Below are positions 1 to 7,300 of a DNA stretch of 10,645 nucleotides, piece after piece; positions within the stretch are counted from its first letter, which is position 1; each line of letters opens with the position of its first letter. A program made the position numbers and the translations under genes. The stretch is from an uncultured Asticcacaulis sp. (GTDB lineage Bacteria; Pseudomonadota; Alphaproteobacteria; Caulobacterales; Caulobacteraceae). The DNA is taken from positions 1-10,645 of the forward strand of contig CAMLPZ010000143.1 in NCBI GenBank assembly GCA_946482045.1, in the 5' to 3' direction. The notes beneath the pieces were generated by a model. That model was not told the origin of the DNA. It worked only from the letters and a program-made list of their open reading frames with translations, and searched no databases.

Positions 1-140
1 TGCGCAGTCTGCTGAAGCGTTCGGTGCTGCCGCAGGATGTGGCTGAAGCTGTCGTTTTTCTGGCCGGAGCAGGTGCGGCCAAGTCGACCGGCAACATCCT
101 GAATGTCGACGCCGGCAATGCCGCCGCGTTTACGCGTTAA
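1..140 (+). CDS. C-terminal fragment of SDR-type dehydrogenase, probably rhamnulose-1-P aldolase/dehydrogenase fusion
   Basis: The gene is cut by the left edge. The frame starting at base 3 reads 45 residues and ends in TAA at 138-140. The visible tail has the pattern of the last helix and strand of a classical short-chain dehydrogenase: LPQDVAEAVVFLAG, then a TGNILNVDAGNAAAF ending. A D-(A/G)-GNAAAF terminus is characteristic of the bifunctional rhamnulose-1-phosphate aldolase/alcohol dehydrogenase family as I know it. That enzyme cleaves L-rhamnulose-1-phosphate to dihydroxyacetone phosphate and L-lactaldehyde and oxidises the lactaldehyde to lactate. The aldolase half would lie outside the window, so the fusion is inferred from this tail and from rhaI 110 bases downstream on the same strand. 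A stand-alone SDR such as a sugar dehydrogenase is the alternative. Confidence 0.75.
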   Translation, partial: RSLLKRSVLPQDVAEAVVFLAGAGAAKSTGNILNVDAGNAAAFTR

Positions 141-250
141 GGGCAGGCGGTGCTAAACCTTTGGTGATTTGACTAACGCCATAAGCCATGGCCATGTATG
201 ACCTTAAGGGTCCACAAGAGACCAATAGGGCACGTAAGGGAGCAGGGCAG

Positions 251-1567
251 ATGGGCTATGTGGCCATCGACCAGACCGCACTGAGTATTCCGCAAGACGT
301 GATCGACAAGGACAATGCGCGCCTGATGGACGCGCACCTGGCGGATTACGACGCCCTGGCGGCACGGCTGGCGCGTTCCGGCATCGATATCGAAGACATT
401 GTTCAGAAGCTTATGGCTCTCGAAGTTGGCCTGCCGAGCTGGGGCATGACGTCTGGCGGTACGCGTTTTGCCCGTTTTCCTCTGGCCGGCGAGCCCAACG
501 ACGTTTACGAGAAGATCGAGGACTGCTCGGTCGTCCAGCAGCTGACCGGCCTCACGCCGCGCGTCTCGCTGCATTTTCCGTGGGATGTGACCGACGACTA
601 TGTGGCGCTGCGCCAGTTCGGCGAAGCGCACGGCATGGGCTTCGACGCCATCAATTCCAACACCTTCCAGGATCAGGCGGGCCAGAAGCGCTCCTACAAG
701 TTCGGCTCGCTCAGCCACGCCAATCCCCAGACGCGCCAGCAGGCGATCGAGCATAACCTGCAATGCATCGATATCGGCCGCCAACTCGGATCGAAGGCGC
801 TGACCGTGTGGATCGGCGATGGTTCGAACTTCCCCGGGCAGTGCGAATTTACCGATACACTGGAACGCTATCTCGAATCCTTGCGTGCGATTTACAGTGA
901 ATTGCCGGCTGATTGGCGGCTCTTGATCGAGCACAAGATGTTCGAACCGGCGCTCTATTCGACCGTGGTTCAGGACTGGGGCACCAGCATTCTGTGCGCC
1001 CAGGCGCTGGGGGACAAGGCGCAGTGCCTGGTCGATCTTGGTCATCACGGGCCGAATGTTAATATCGAGATGATCGTGGCGCGCCTGGCCCAGTTCGGCA
1101 AGTTGGGTGGCTTCCACTTCAATGACTCGAAATACGGAGACGATGATCTTGATACGGGCTCGATCAATCCGTTCCAGCTCTTCCTGGTGTTCAACGAACT
1201 GGTTTCAGCCGAGCGCCGCGCCAAGGGTAATTACAATCCATCCTACATGATGGATCAGTCGCACAACGTCACCGATCCGATCGAAAGCCTGTTGAACTCA
1301 GCGCGGGCGATAGCCGGCGCCTATGTCAAGGCGCTGATCGTCGACCGCGAGGCACTGAAGGGCTACCAAGCCGACAATGACGTCATCATGGCGCATAACT
1401 GTCTGCGCCTGGCGTTCGAGACCGATGTCCGTCCGGCTCTGGCGACGGCGCGGATGCGCAAGGGCGGGGCGATTGATCCGATTGCCTGTTATCGTGCATC
1501 ATCATATCGCGCGCTCAAAGCCGAGACGCGGGTGTTCAATCCAAACCTGGGCGGCGGGATCGTTTAG
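251..1567 (+). CDS. rhaI: L-rhamnose isomerase (P. stutzeri/rhizobial type)
   Basis: This is a cytoplasmic metal-dependent ketol-isomerase of 438 residues that converts L-rhamnose to L-rhamnulose, the first step of the phosphorylated rhamnose pathway. It follows the P. stutzeri enzyme, as I remember it, almost throughout: VPSWG-like LPSWGM, GGTRFARFP, INSNTFQD, KALTVWIGDGSNFPGQ. Catalytic and metal residues are intact: E227 (IEHKM), D262 and H265 (VDLGHH), H289 (GGFHFNDSKYGDDD), D297, D299 and D335 (MMDQSHNVTDP). These match E219, D254, H257, H281, D289, D291 and D327 of the P. stutzeri enzyme with a constant offset of eight. I chose ATG 251 because AAGGGAG lies at 236-242 and the length fits the roughly 430-residue family. 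An in-frame ATG at 188 lacks a ribosome site and would add 21 unmatched residues. It is probably co-transcribed with the upstream dehydrogenase. Confidence 0.93.
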   Translation: MGYVAIDQTALSIPQDVIDKDNARLMDAHLADYDALAARLARSGIDIEDIVQKLMALEVGLPSWGMTSGGTRFARFPLAGEPNDVYEKIEDCSVVQQLTGLTPRVSLHFPWDVTDDYVALRQFGEAHGMGFDAINSNTFQDQAGQKRSYKFGSLSHANPQTRQQAIEHNLQCIDIGRQLGSKALTVWIGDGSNFPGQCEFTDTLERYLESLRAIYSELPADWRLLIEHKMFEPALYSTVVQDWGTSILCAQALGDKAQCLVDLGHHGPNVNIEMIVARLAQFGKLGGFHFNDSKYGDDDLDTGSINPFQLFLVFNELVSAERRAKGNYNPSYMMDQSHNVTDPIESLLNSARAIAGAYVKALIVDREALKGYQADNDVIMAHNCLRLAFETDVRPALATARMRKGGAIDPIACYRASSYRALKAETRVFNPNLGGGIV

Positions 1568-1570
1568 TAT

Positions 1571-1694
1571 TTCTCCCTGGCCTCGCCGGCAGGCAATACG
1601 GGGAGAAGGTGGTCGAGTACTCGTCCGGATGAGGGGCATTGCGCTGGCTGAGCGGGCGCGACTGTCTGTTGCCCCTCACCCCAGCCCTTTCTCC
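1571..1694. repeat. GC-rich palindromic (REP-like) intergenic element
   Basis: The gap between rhaI and the DUF1961 gene is almost filled by nested inverted repeats. TTCTCCC at 1571-1577 pairs with GGGAGAA at 1601-1607, with an inner GCCT/AGGC stem at 1580-1583 and 1591-1594. CGAGTACTCG at 1614-1623 is a perfect palindrome. TGAGGGGCA at 1630-1638 pairs perfectly with TGCCCCTCA at 1670-1678, and GGGGAGAAGG at 1600-1609 roughly pairs with CCTTTCTCC at 1686-1694. The words GGGGAGAAGGTGG, GGATGAGGGGC and CCCCTCACCCCAGCCC resemble dispersed palindromic elements common in alphaproteobacteria and xanthomonads. It could end or attenuate rhaI transcription or protect the mRNA, but no T tract follows. 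Multi-copy status cannot be shown from one window. Confidence 0.65.
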
Positions 1695-1728
1695 GTAAAC
1701 GGCGCGAGGGGACCAAGGCTGGAGTCAC

Positions 1729-2478
1729 ATGACTGAATTCAATCGACGCAACCTTTTGGCTATCACGCTTGGCGCAGGCGTTACAGCCGCCTTACCCACA
1801 CGCGCGGCTGGCGATGTCATCTATCGCAACCCTCTGGCAACCTCCGTCGACATTGCGGACTTCAAACTCGAAGGCGAGGCGCTCATCGATTTCGACCTCG
1901 GCCGCATGCGCATGCGCAACAAGCTGTCGGCCGATCAGGGGCAGGCGTCCAACTTTGTCTTCTGGTGCCCTGAAGTCTTTCCGGACAATGTCGAAATCAG
2001 CTGGAACTTCTGGCCAATCGAAGAGCCGGGCCTGTGCATCCTGTTCTTCGCGGCGCGCGGACTGCTGCCCGGAGGCGGTGACGTCCATGTGCTCGACAAG
2101 CGCCTGAGGCCACGCGCCGGTATCTACGACCAGTATACGCAATCGGACGTATCGGCGCTCCAGATCGCCTATTTTCGCCGGCGCTGGCCGGAAGAACGGG
2201 CCTTCCATCTCTCCAACCTGCGCCGTGCGCCTGGGTTCGAGCTGTTGGCGCAGGGCCCCGATCCTCTGCCCGACGTCGAAGATGCCACGCCACCCTATCG
2301 TCTCCGCGTCCGAAAATCACCGCGCGGTGTGCGCTTTCTGATCAACGATCTTCCCGTTGTGGCTTGGGACGCCAAGGCGGATGACGCGTCCGCGGCGGGG
2401 CAGGGCAGTATAGGCTTCCGGCAGATGGCGCCTCTGATCGCCGCCTACTCCGATCTGGAAGTCCGTAAGCTTGATTGA
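1729..2478 (+). CDS. Exported DUF1961 (YesU-like) protein
   Basis: A 249-residue protein whose mature part matches the DUF1961 family throughout: YRNPLA near residue 32, FVFWCPEVFPD, the ISWNFWPI strand, EPGLCILFFAARG, YFRRRWPEERAFHLSNLRR, QGPDPLPDVEDA, INDLPV and the near-terminal GSIGFRQMAPLIAAYSDL. The B. subtilis member YesU sits in the yes rhamnogalacturonan operon. No reaction is established to my knowledge; a jelly-roll, carbohydrate-active fold is expected. The N-terminus has twin arginines (NRRNLLA, R6-R7), a hydrophobic stretch and an A-R-A-like cleavage site near residues 24-27, so Tat or Sec export to the periplasm is likely. GGAG at 1721-1724 with AAGG just upstream serves as ribosome site. 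It lies 92 bases before the PL22 gene, probably in the same transcript. Family assignment is confident; function is unknown. Confidence 0.85.
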   Translation: MTEFNRRNLLAITLGAGVTAALPTRAAGDVIYRNPLATSVDIADFKLEGEALIDFDLGRMRMRNKLSADQGQASNFVFWCPEVFPDNVEISWNFWPIEEPGLCILFFAARGLLPGGGDVHVLDKRLRPRAGIYDQYTQSDVSALQIAYFRRRWPEERAFHLSNLRRAPGFELLAQGPDPLPDVEDATPPYRLRVRKSPRGVRFLINDLPVVAWDAKADDASAAGQGSIGFRQMAPLIAAYSDLEVRKLD

Positions 2479-2570
2479 TCAATAATGCGCCAACATGATT
2501 GATTTTGTTGCTGCCTGTCGTAAGTTGCTGGCAAGGCCAGTGCACAGACCTGGGCAGCGAGGAAATACCC

Positions 2571-3884
2571 ATGAACAAACGCGAGTTTCTTATGAGCGCC
2601 GCTGCCTTTACGGCTGTCGCCGCAACCCCCGCCATGGCCGCCGAGGGGACCAAACCGCTGCCCAAGGACTGGATCGACCCCGACACGGGCCACCGCATTA
2701 TCCGCATTTCTGACGAAGGTGATTCCAAGTCGCTCTATTTCCATGACAATGCCTTCACCGGCGACGGCCGGTGGATGGTTTACGATGCGCCGTCCGGTAT
2801 CGTGAAGGTCGATCTCGCCACCTGGAAGAGCATGGTCCTGGTGCCGGGCAGGGCGTGGCGGACCTTGATGGTGTCGCGTACGAAACCCATCCTTTATGCT
2901 CGCAAGTTCGGGATGGGCGCGGACGGCAAGCCGTCGGGGCAAGAGATTGCCGCTGTCGATATGAATACGGGCAAGGTCACTGTTATCGCCAGGAATATCA
3001 AGGGTGCGATCACCACGGTCAATTCAGACGATACCCTGTTGGCCGGGACCTGGGCCGAACGGCATTACGACCTTCAGCCGGGACCGAAGGTCGCCGGCAC
3101 CGATGGCGGCTATAATGCTGTGGGGCCCGACGGTAAGCCGCTGAGCTTTGCTGCCGCCAAGGAGGTCCGCATGGCCGACCGCCTGGCGCAGAACATCCCG
3201 ATGGAAATATTTACGCTCGACATCAAGACCGGCGAGCGAAAGGTGGTAACGGCCTCGACCGATTGGCTGAACCACGTTCAGTTCTCCCCGGCCGATCCAC
3301 ATCAGCTGATGTATTGTCACGAAGGTCCATGGCACAGTGTCGACCGCATCTGGACGATCCGTATCGATGGCTCGCAGAAGCAGAACGTCCACAAGCGCAC
3401 TATGAATATGGAAATCGCCGGCCACGAGTTTTTCAGCTTTGACGGCCAGCAGGTGCTCTACGATCTCCAGACCCCGCGCGGCGAAGACTTCTGGCTGGCG
3501 ACCTACGATCTCAAGACCCACAAGCGCATTTGGTACCATATGGAGCGCGATGAATGGTCGGTCCACTTCCAGATCAGCCGGGACGGCAAGCTCTATGCCG
3601 GCGATGGCGGCGACGAGGAAATGGTCGCCAAGGCAAAGAATGGGAAGTGGATATACCTCTTCCGTCCGGAAATCATCGAAGACCTGGGCGTGTCGGCGCC
3701 CAATGCCGCTGATCTCATCCGTCCCGGCGTCCTGCGCGCGGAAAAGCTCGTCAACATGAAGACCCATGATTATCGCACCGAACCCAACCTGCAGTTCACG
3801 CCGGACGGCAAGTGGCTGATCTTCCGGTCGAACATGCATGGTCCAATTCACACCTATGCCGTGGCAGTCGATAAAGCAGCGTGA
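2571..3884 (+). CDS. Exported PL22 oligogalacturonate lyase-like protein
   Basis: A 437-residue protein of polysaccharide lyase family 22, a seven-bladed propeller family that cleaves short (mainly unsaturated di-) galacturonates by beta-elimination. Family hallmarks run the full length: PDTGHRIIRIS near the start, LNHVQFSP with H235, YCHEGPWHSVDRIW (H250, H255), GHEFFSFDG (H285), WSVHFQISRDGKLYAGDGG (H332, Q334), and the terminal AEKLVNMKTHDY, FTPDGKWLIFRSNMHG and YAV. H235 probably corresponds to the proposed catalytic base H242 of the Yersinia enzyme and H285 to metal ligand H287; the third and fourth ligands need an alignment. Residues 1-23 form a signal peptide (NKREFLM n-region, AMA cleavage), so it should be periplasmic, unlike the classical cytoplasmic enzymes. 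ATG 2571 is preceded by GAGGA at 2559-2563. An upstream in-frame ATG at 2499 would place the signal peptide internally and is rejected. Confidence 0.88.
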   Translation: MNKREFLMSAAAFTAVAATPAMAAEGTKPLPKDWIDPDTGHRIIRISDEGDSKSLYFHDNAFTGDGRWMVYDAPSGIVKVDLATWKSMVLVPGRAWRTLMVSRTKPILYARKFGMGADGKPSGQEIAAVDMNTGKVTVIARNIKGAITTVNSDDTLLAGTWAERHYDLQPGPKVAGTDGGYNAVGPDGKPLSFAAAKEVRMADRLAQNIPMEIFTLDIKTGERKVVTASTDWLNHVQFSPADPHQLMYCHEGPWHSVDRIWTIRIDGSQKQNVHKRTMNMEIAGHEFFSFDGQQVLYDLQTPRGEDFWLATYDLKTHKRIWYHMERDEWSVHFQISRDGKLYAGDGGDEEMVAKAKNGKWIYLFRPEIIEDLGVSAPNAADLIRPGVLRAEKLVNMKTHDYRTEPNLQFTPDGKWLIFRSNMHGPIHTYAVAVDKAA

Positions 3885-4188
3885 TTGTTATTAATCAATT
3901 TCGATCACCCGTAAGATTGAAAATCTCGTAACGCTCGGTTGCCGTTTGTCCAACAATTGGCAGAGGGTGGCCAACGCCGGGCGGAAAGTTCCTATTTTGA
4001 CATATAGTATTATTTTTCAGTGAGTTAAATCTTGTTCTCACTATCTGGAATGGTCGTGCCTGTTCGCGCCTAGTCCTCTCCACCAGGCGAAATTCGGCAA
4101 AGTCGTGTCATTTGTGTGATTTTTTTACTACGTTTATGCCGTGAAATGATCAAAAAGTGCAATGTGCATGCGCAAAAAGTCACGCTTT

Positions 4189-4212
4189 TGATTGACTTGT
4201 CATTATCAATCA
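4189..4212. promoter_or_regulatory. Candidate operator: TGATTGA inverted repeat over the receptor promoter
   Basis: TGATTGA at 4189-4195 and TCAATCA at 4206-4212 form a perfect 7-base inverted repeat with a 10-base spacer. Half-site centres are 17 bases apart, so the dyad is longer than a typical single-turn operator. It covers the -35 box and most of the promoter spacer, which would suit repression. A shorter nested dyad TGAC-TT-GTCA sits at 4193-4202. The binding protein is unknown; no regulator gene is in the window. Confidence 0.5.
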
Positions 4213-4224
4213 CGCAAGCATAAT
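4197..4224 (+). promoter_or_regulatory. Probable sigma70-type promoter of the TonB-dependent receptor
   Basis: TTGTCA at 4197-4202 (five of six to the -35 consensus) is 16 bases upstream of CATAAT at 4219-4224 (five of six to the -10 consensus). Transcription would start near 4231. It is in the AT-rich stretch directly upstream of the receptor gene and is overlapped by the TGATTGA dyad. No experimental support; assigned by consensus and position only. Confidence 0.5.
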
Positions 4225-4321
4225 CACTAAAGTCCACAAGGTACCTTAGACTCCTGTCCGCGATGCGTTCTTACATGACAATCGGGCGGGAGCTAGGGAA
4301 CGGCTGGCAAACCAGAAATAA

Positions 4322-4333
4322 GGCCTTAAGGCC
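4322..4333. promoter_or_regulatory. Perfect palindrome GGCCTTAAGGCC in the receptor leader
   Basis: A 12-base perfect palindrome lies 5 bases before the AGGAGGA ribosome site. It has no loop, so it suits a protein-binding dyad more than an RNA hairpin, though AAGGCC on its left could pair with bases up to 4337 with a bulge and affect ribosome access. The inner CCTTAAGG also occurs at 202-209 upstream of rhaI. Function unknown. Confidence 0.35.
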
Positions 4334-4338
4334 GCTTC

Positions 4339-4345
4339 AGGAGGA
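4339..4345 (+). promoter_or_regulatory. Ribosome binding site that fixes the GTG start of the receptor
   Basis: AGGAGGA is a near-perfect Shine-Dalgarno sequence, 7 bases before GTG 4353. No comparable site precedes the in-frame ATG codons at 4263 and 4275, and the signal peptide begins exactly at the GTG. Confidence 0.85.
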
Positions 4346-4352
4346 TTATCAA

Positions 4353-7300
4353 GTGATCAGGGGTTCCAAGAAAAGTTTGTTTGCAAAGCAGCTGCAGGGC
4401 ACGACCGCCCTTATCGCGCTTAGCCTTGTGGCCTTTCCGGCCATGTCCTATGCTCAGGATGCCGCACCTGCGCCGGCGGCCGTCGAAGACGACGCGGTCG
4501 TTATCGTCGGTACGCGCGCATCGCAGCGTTCGTCGATTGATCGTAAGAAGCGCGCCAAGACGGCGACCGATTCGATCGTGGCCGAAGACGTGGGCAAGTT
4601 CCCGGACTCGAACATCGGTGAAGCCATTTCGCGTATCGCCGGCGTGGCGCTGGACCGCGGCGAGTTCAACGAGGGCACCAGCGTCACCCTCCGCGGCAAC
4701 TCGTCGGACGTGACCAATGTCGAAATCGACGGCCTCGGCGTTCTGGAAAACTCGACCACCGGCGGCCTGTGGGCAGGCGGCAGTGGTCGTAACAAGGACT
4801 TCCGTGAATTCCCGGCCGACATGATCAAGAGTGTTGACGTTGTCAAAGGCTCGACGGCGGCTATGACCGAAGGCGGTCTGGGTGGCTCGATCGTCATCAA
4901 GACGCGCACAGGCCTGGATTTCAAGAAGCCCTATTTCTCTTTGGCCGTTCGCGAATCGATGAGTTCGGTCAATGAAAAGTGGACGCCGAGCTTCAACTTT
5001 ATCGGTGCACGCAAGTTCATGAATGACCGGCTGGGCGTTCTGGTGAACTACTCGCAGTCGACCGTCCAGAACGATGCGCACGTCACCGAAAATGCGACCA
5101 GCGCCAATGCCGGCCACTTTCGCCTGATCGATTTCGACAACTCACCGGAAAAGACCTATTCGCTGGACCCGGCGCTTTTTAACGATGGCACGGTCGACAA
5201 TGCGTTTGCCAACAGCTCGGCCTTCACGAGTGGTCCGCTCTCGGGCCAGGCCAAGACGCCAAAGACGTTGGCCGCCGCATCCCAGGCCGCGCAAACCAAA
5301 GCAGACTGCTATGCCTGGTTCCCGGCGATCGATGGCAACAACACAACTGCTGCGCAACGTACTCAGGAACTGCAAACCTGCCTGAACCAGTGGAACGACT
5401 ATACGCCGTCACTGCAGCGCTATCTCGTCAAGCGCGACGTCGAGCATCGGACCGCGCTGGATCTGCGCGCCGATTACCGGTTGACGGATAATTTCACGAT
5501 CTTCGGCAAGGTTGCCTACAGCCGCCGCAACGTTGACAATCACCAACTGACCTATACGCGCGGGACGGTGAACATTAACACCCTGAACGTCACGACGCCG
5601 ACCTACAATGGGCGTACGTATACGGACACCACAACCTTCCCACGTCAACGTTCCGCGGTCCCAGGTTCGGGTTACTACCTCTATGACGGCGTCAGCCAGG
5701 GCTCTGTTCTGGCCAGCGGCACCAATGAATCCAACCGCTATGTTCGCGGCATTGTTGCCAACATCGATCCAGCCAGCGTTGAGGTGGATGGCAGCCACCA
5801 CCTGACCAGGTTCACCATCTCCGATGGTGTCGCGGGCATGGACCAGATACAGAACACCAACGACTGGAAGACCTATACGCTTTCTACGGGCGGAAATTAT
5901 CACGGCGAAAAGCTGAATATCGACTTTATCATCGGCAGGGGCCATACGGATTACAGCCGTTACGACCGCCGCATGGGACTGTCCTACAGCTATGGCCCGG
6001 CGGATTTCGAAATCACGGAATCCGGCCTTTGGAACATTACGCCTTCCGTCGCCTATGACGATACCGATCCGGCGCTCTACACGATCATGCGTGCACAGAC
6101 AGTCGGTCAAACCGCCGTTCCGGCAGGTGGGGCGGTTGCGAACGGTACGTCCAGCGGCATGAATCCCAATGCAGTCAACGCCTATACCGTTGCGCAGCGC
6201 CCTTGGGTCAGCCCGACCATTGGCATTCAGTATTCACCACGTCTGCAGGAAACCAACGAAACGACCGTCCGCTTTGACGCCGACTATGATGTCTCGGATG
6301 TCTTGCCGTTCTTCACCAAGGTCTATGCCGGCTTCAATATCCGCGAGTTCGACCAGAAGGGCTGGGGCGGCAGCTCGCTGACCGTCTCTCCTGCGATCAA
6401 CCGTAACACCACTACCGGCGCGGCCATTCCCTATGGACAGCCGGGCTATGTCAACCCTGTTGTCGTCCCGGACTCGACCTTCCGTGGTCAGGTTCGCGCC
6501 TGCGACGACACGCGCTACGGTCTGACTGGCACCGCAGCACCGGCTGGCGCCGAATCTTGTAACTACGGTTATGTACCGTTCAACGACCTGGCCAACAATC
6601 AAGAAGGCCTTTTCACCCTGAAGCAGGCTGATCTGACAAACATCATCGGCCAGGTTCTGGTTGAGCCCTGGGATCAGTTCTACAATAGCTATCCTGACCG
6701 CGGAAATCTCTTTGATGGTTGGACGCAAATCGACGTAAAGAAATTCTACGATCTGCTGTCTGAAACTTCGGCTACCGGGATATATGCGGCCGGTGGTGAT
6801 CCGCTCGGCAAATACAATTTTGACTGTCTGAAGGTTTGTACGGCCAATGACGGTAAGGAATATGTGATGCCGTTCTCCTACGCATGGGAGCGGAACTCGG
6901 CTGCCTACCTGATGATCGACTGGGAACTCGACCTGCCCTTCTCCATGCGCTTTGACGGTAACGGCGGCTATCGCTTTGTCGAAACGCAAACCAAGGGTAA
7001 CGGTTTTATGACCTTTACCGCTATCCGAAAGACGTCGGCCTTCAACGCCGCTGCGCCTAACGCGGTCGGTGGTACGGTTTCGGCCAGCGTCACCAAGCAA
7101 GTTGCCATGGAGGCTGTGACCCAGGATTGGACCCCCAGCCTGAACCTCAACCTCTGGGGCTTCAATGACAAGCTGGTCGGCCGCTACAACTGGGGGGAAG
7201 TGATTGCCCGTCCGCCGCTGAACCGTTTGCTGCCGTCCGGTACCTGTACTTATGACGAACGGGATGTCGATAATGGCGTGACCAATGACTGTGGCACTGT

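Larger units (their letters stand above)
3885..4352 (+). other. AT-rich intergenic control region and leader of the receptor gene
   Basis: No credible gene lies in these 468 bases. The left third contains TGATTG overlapping the PL22 stop codon and an ATCAAT at 3894-3899, and a weak AGATT-GAA-AATCT hairpin without a T tract, so no clear terminator is seen for the PL22 gene. The middle (about 3990-4035) is strongly AT-rich and has a perfect TTGACA at 3997-4002 but no properly spaced -10 box. The right part contains CAAAA/TTTTG (4173-4177, 4186-4190), a TGATTGA inverted repeat, a sigma70-like promoter, the word GTCCACAAG (4232-4240) and a GGCCTTAAGGCC palindrome before the ribosome site. If the promoter is used, the untranslated leader would be about 120 bases. 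Confidence 0.7.

Noticed and set aside
188..250. ATG 188 as the start of rhaI
   Set aside because: No ribosome site precedes it and the 21 extra residues have no counterpart in the family; ATG 251 has AAGGGAG at a good distance.
173..1117. Long open frame on the minus strand across rhaI
   Set aside because: It is antisense to a gene with intact family motifs and active-site residues; it shows no recognisable domain and reflects GC-rich codon structure.
1377..1736. Open frame spanning the rhaI end and the repeat element
   Set aside because: It overlaps rhaI out of frame, is Arg-rich as expected of a shadow frame, and shows no family match.
2499..2570. Upstream ATG extending the PL22 protein by 24 residues
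   Set aside because: It would bury the signal peptide; ATG 2571 has GAGGA 7 bases upstream.
3024..3851. Minus-strand frames opposite the PL22 and receptor genes
   Set aside because: They lie wholly within strongly supported plus-strand genes and carry no recognisable domain.
3997..4002. Perfect TTGACA as a promoter -35 box
   Set aside because: No acceptable -10 sequence lies 16-18 bases downstream; TTAAAT at 4025 is too far.
3895..4083. 62-residue minus-strand frame in the intergenic region
   Set aside because: No ribosome site, no recognisable motif and low-complexity composition; probably chance.
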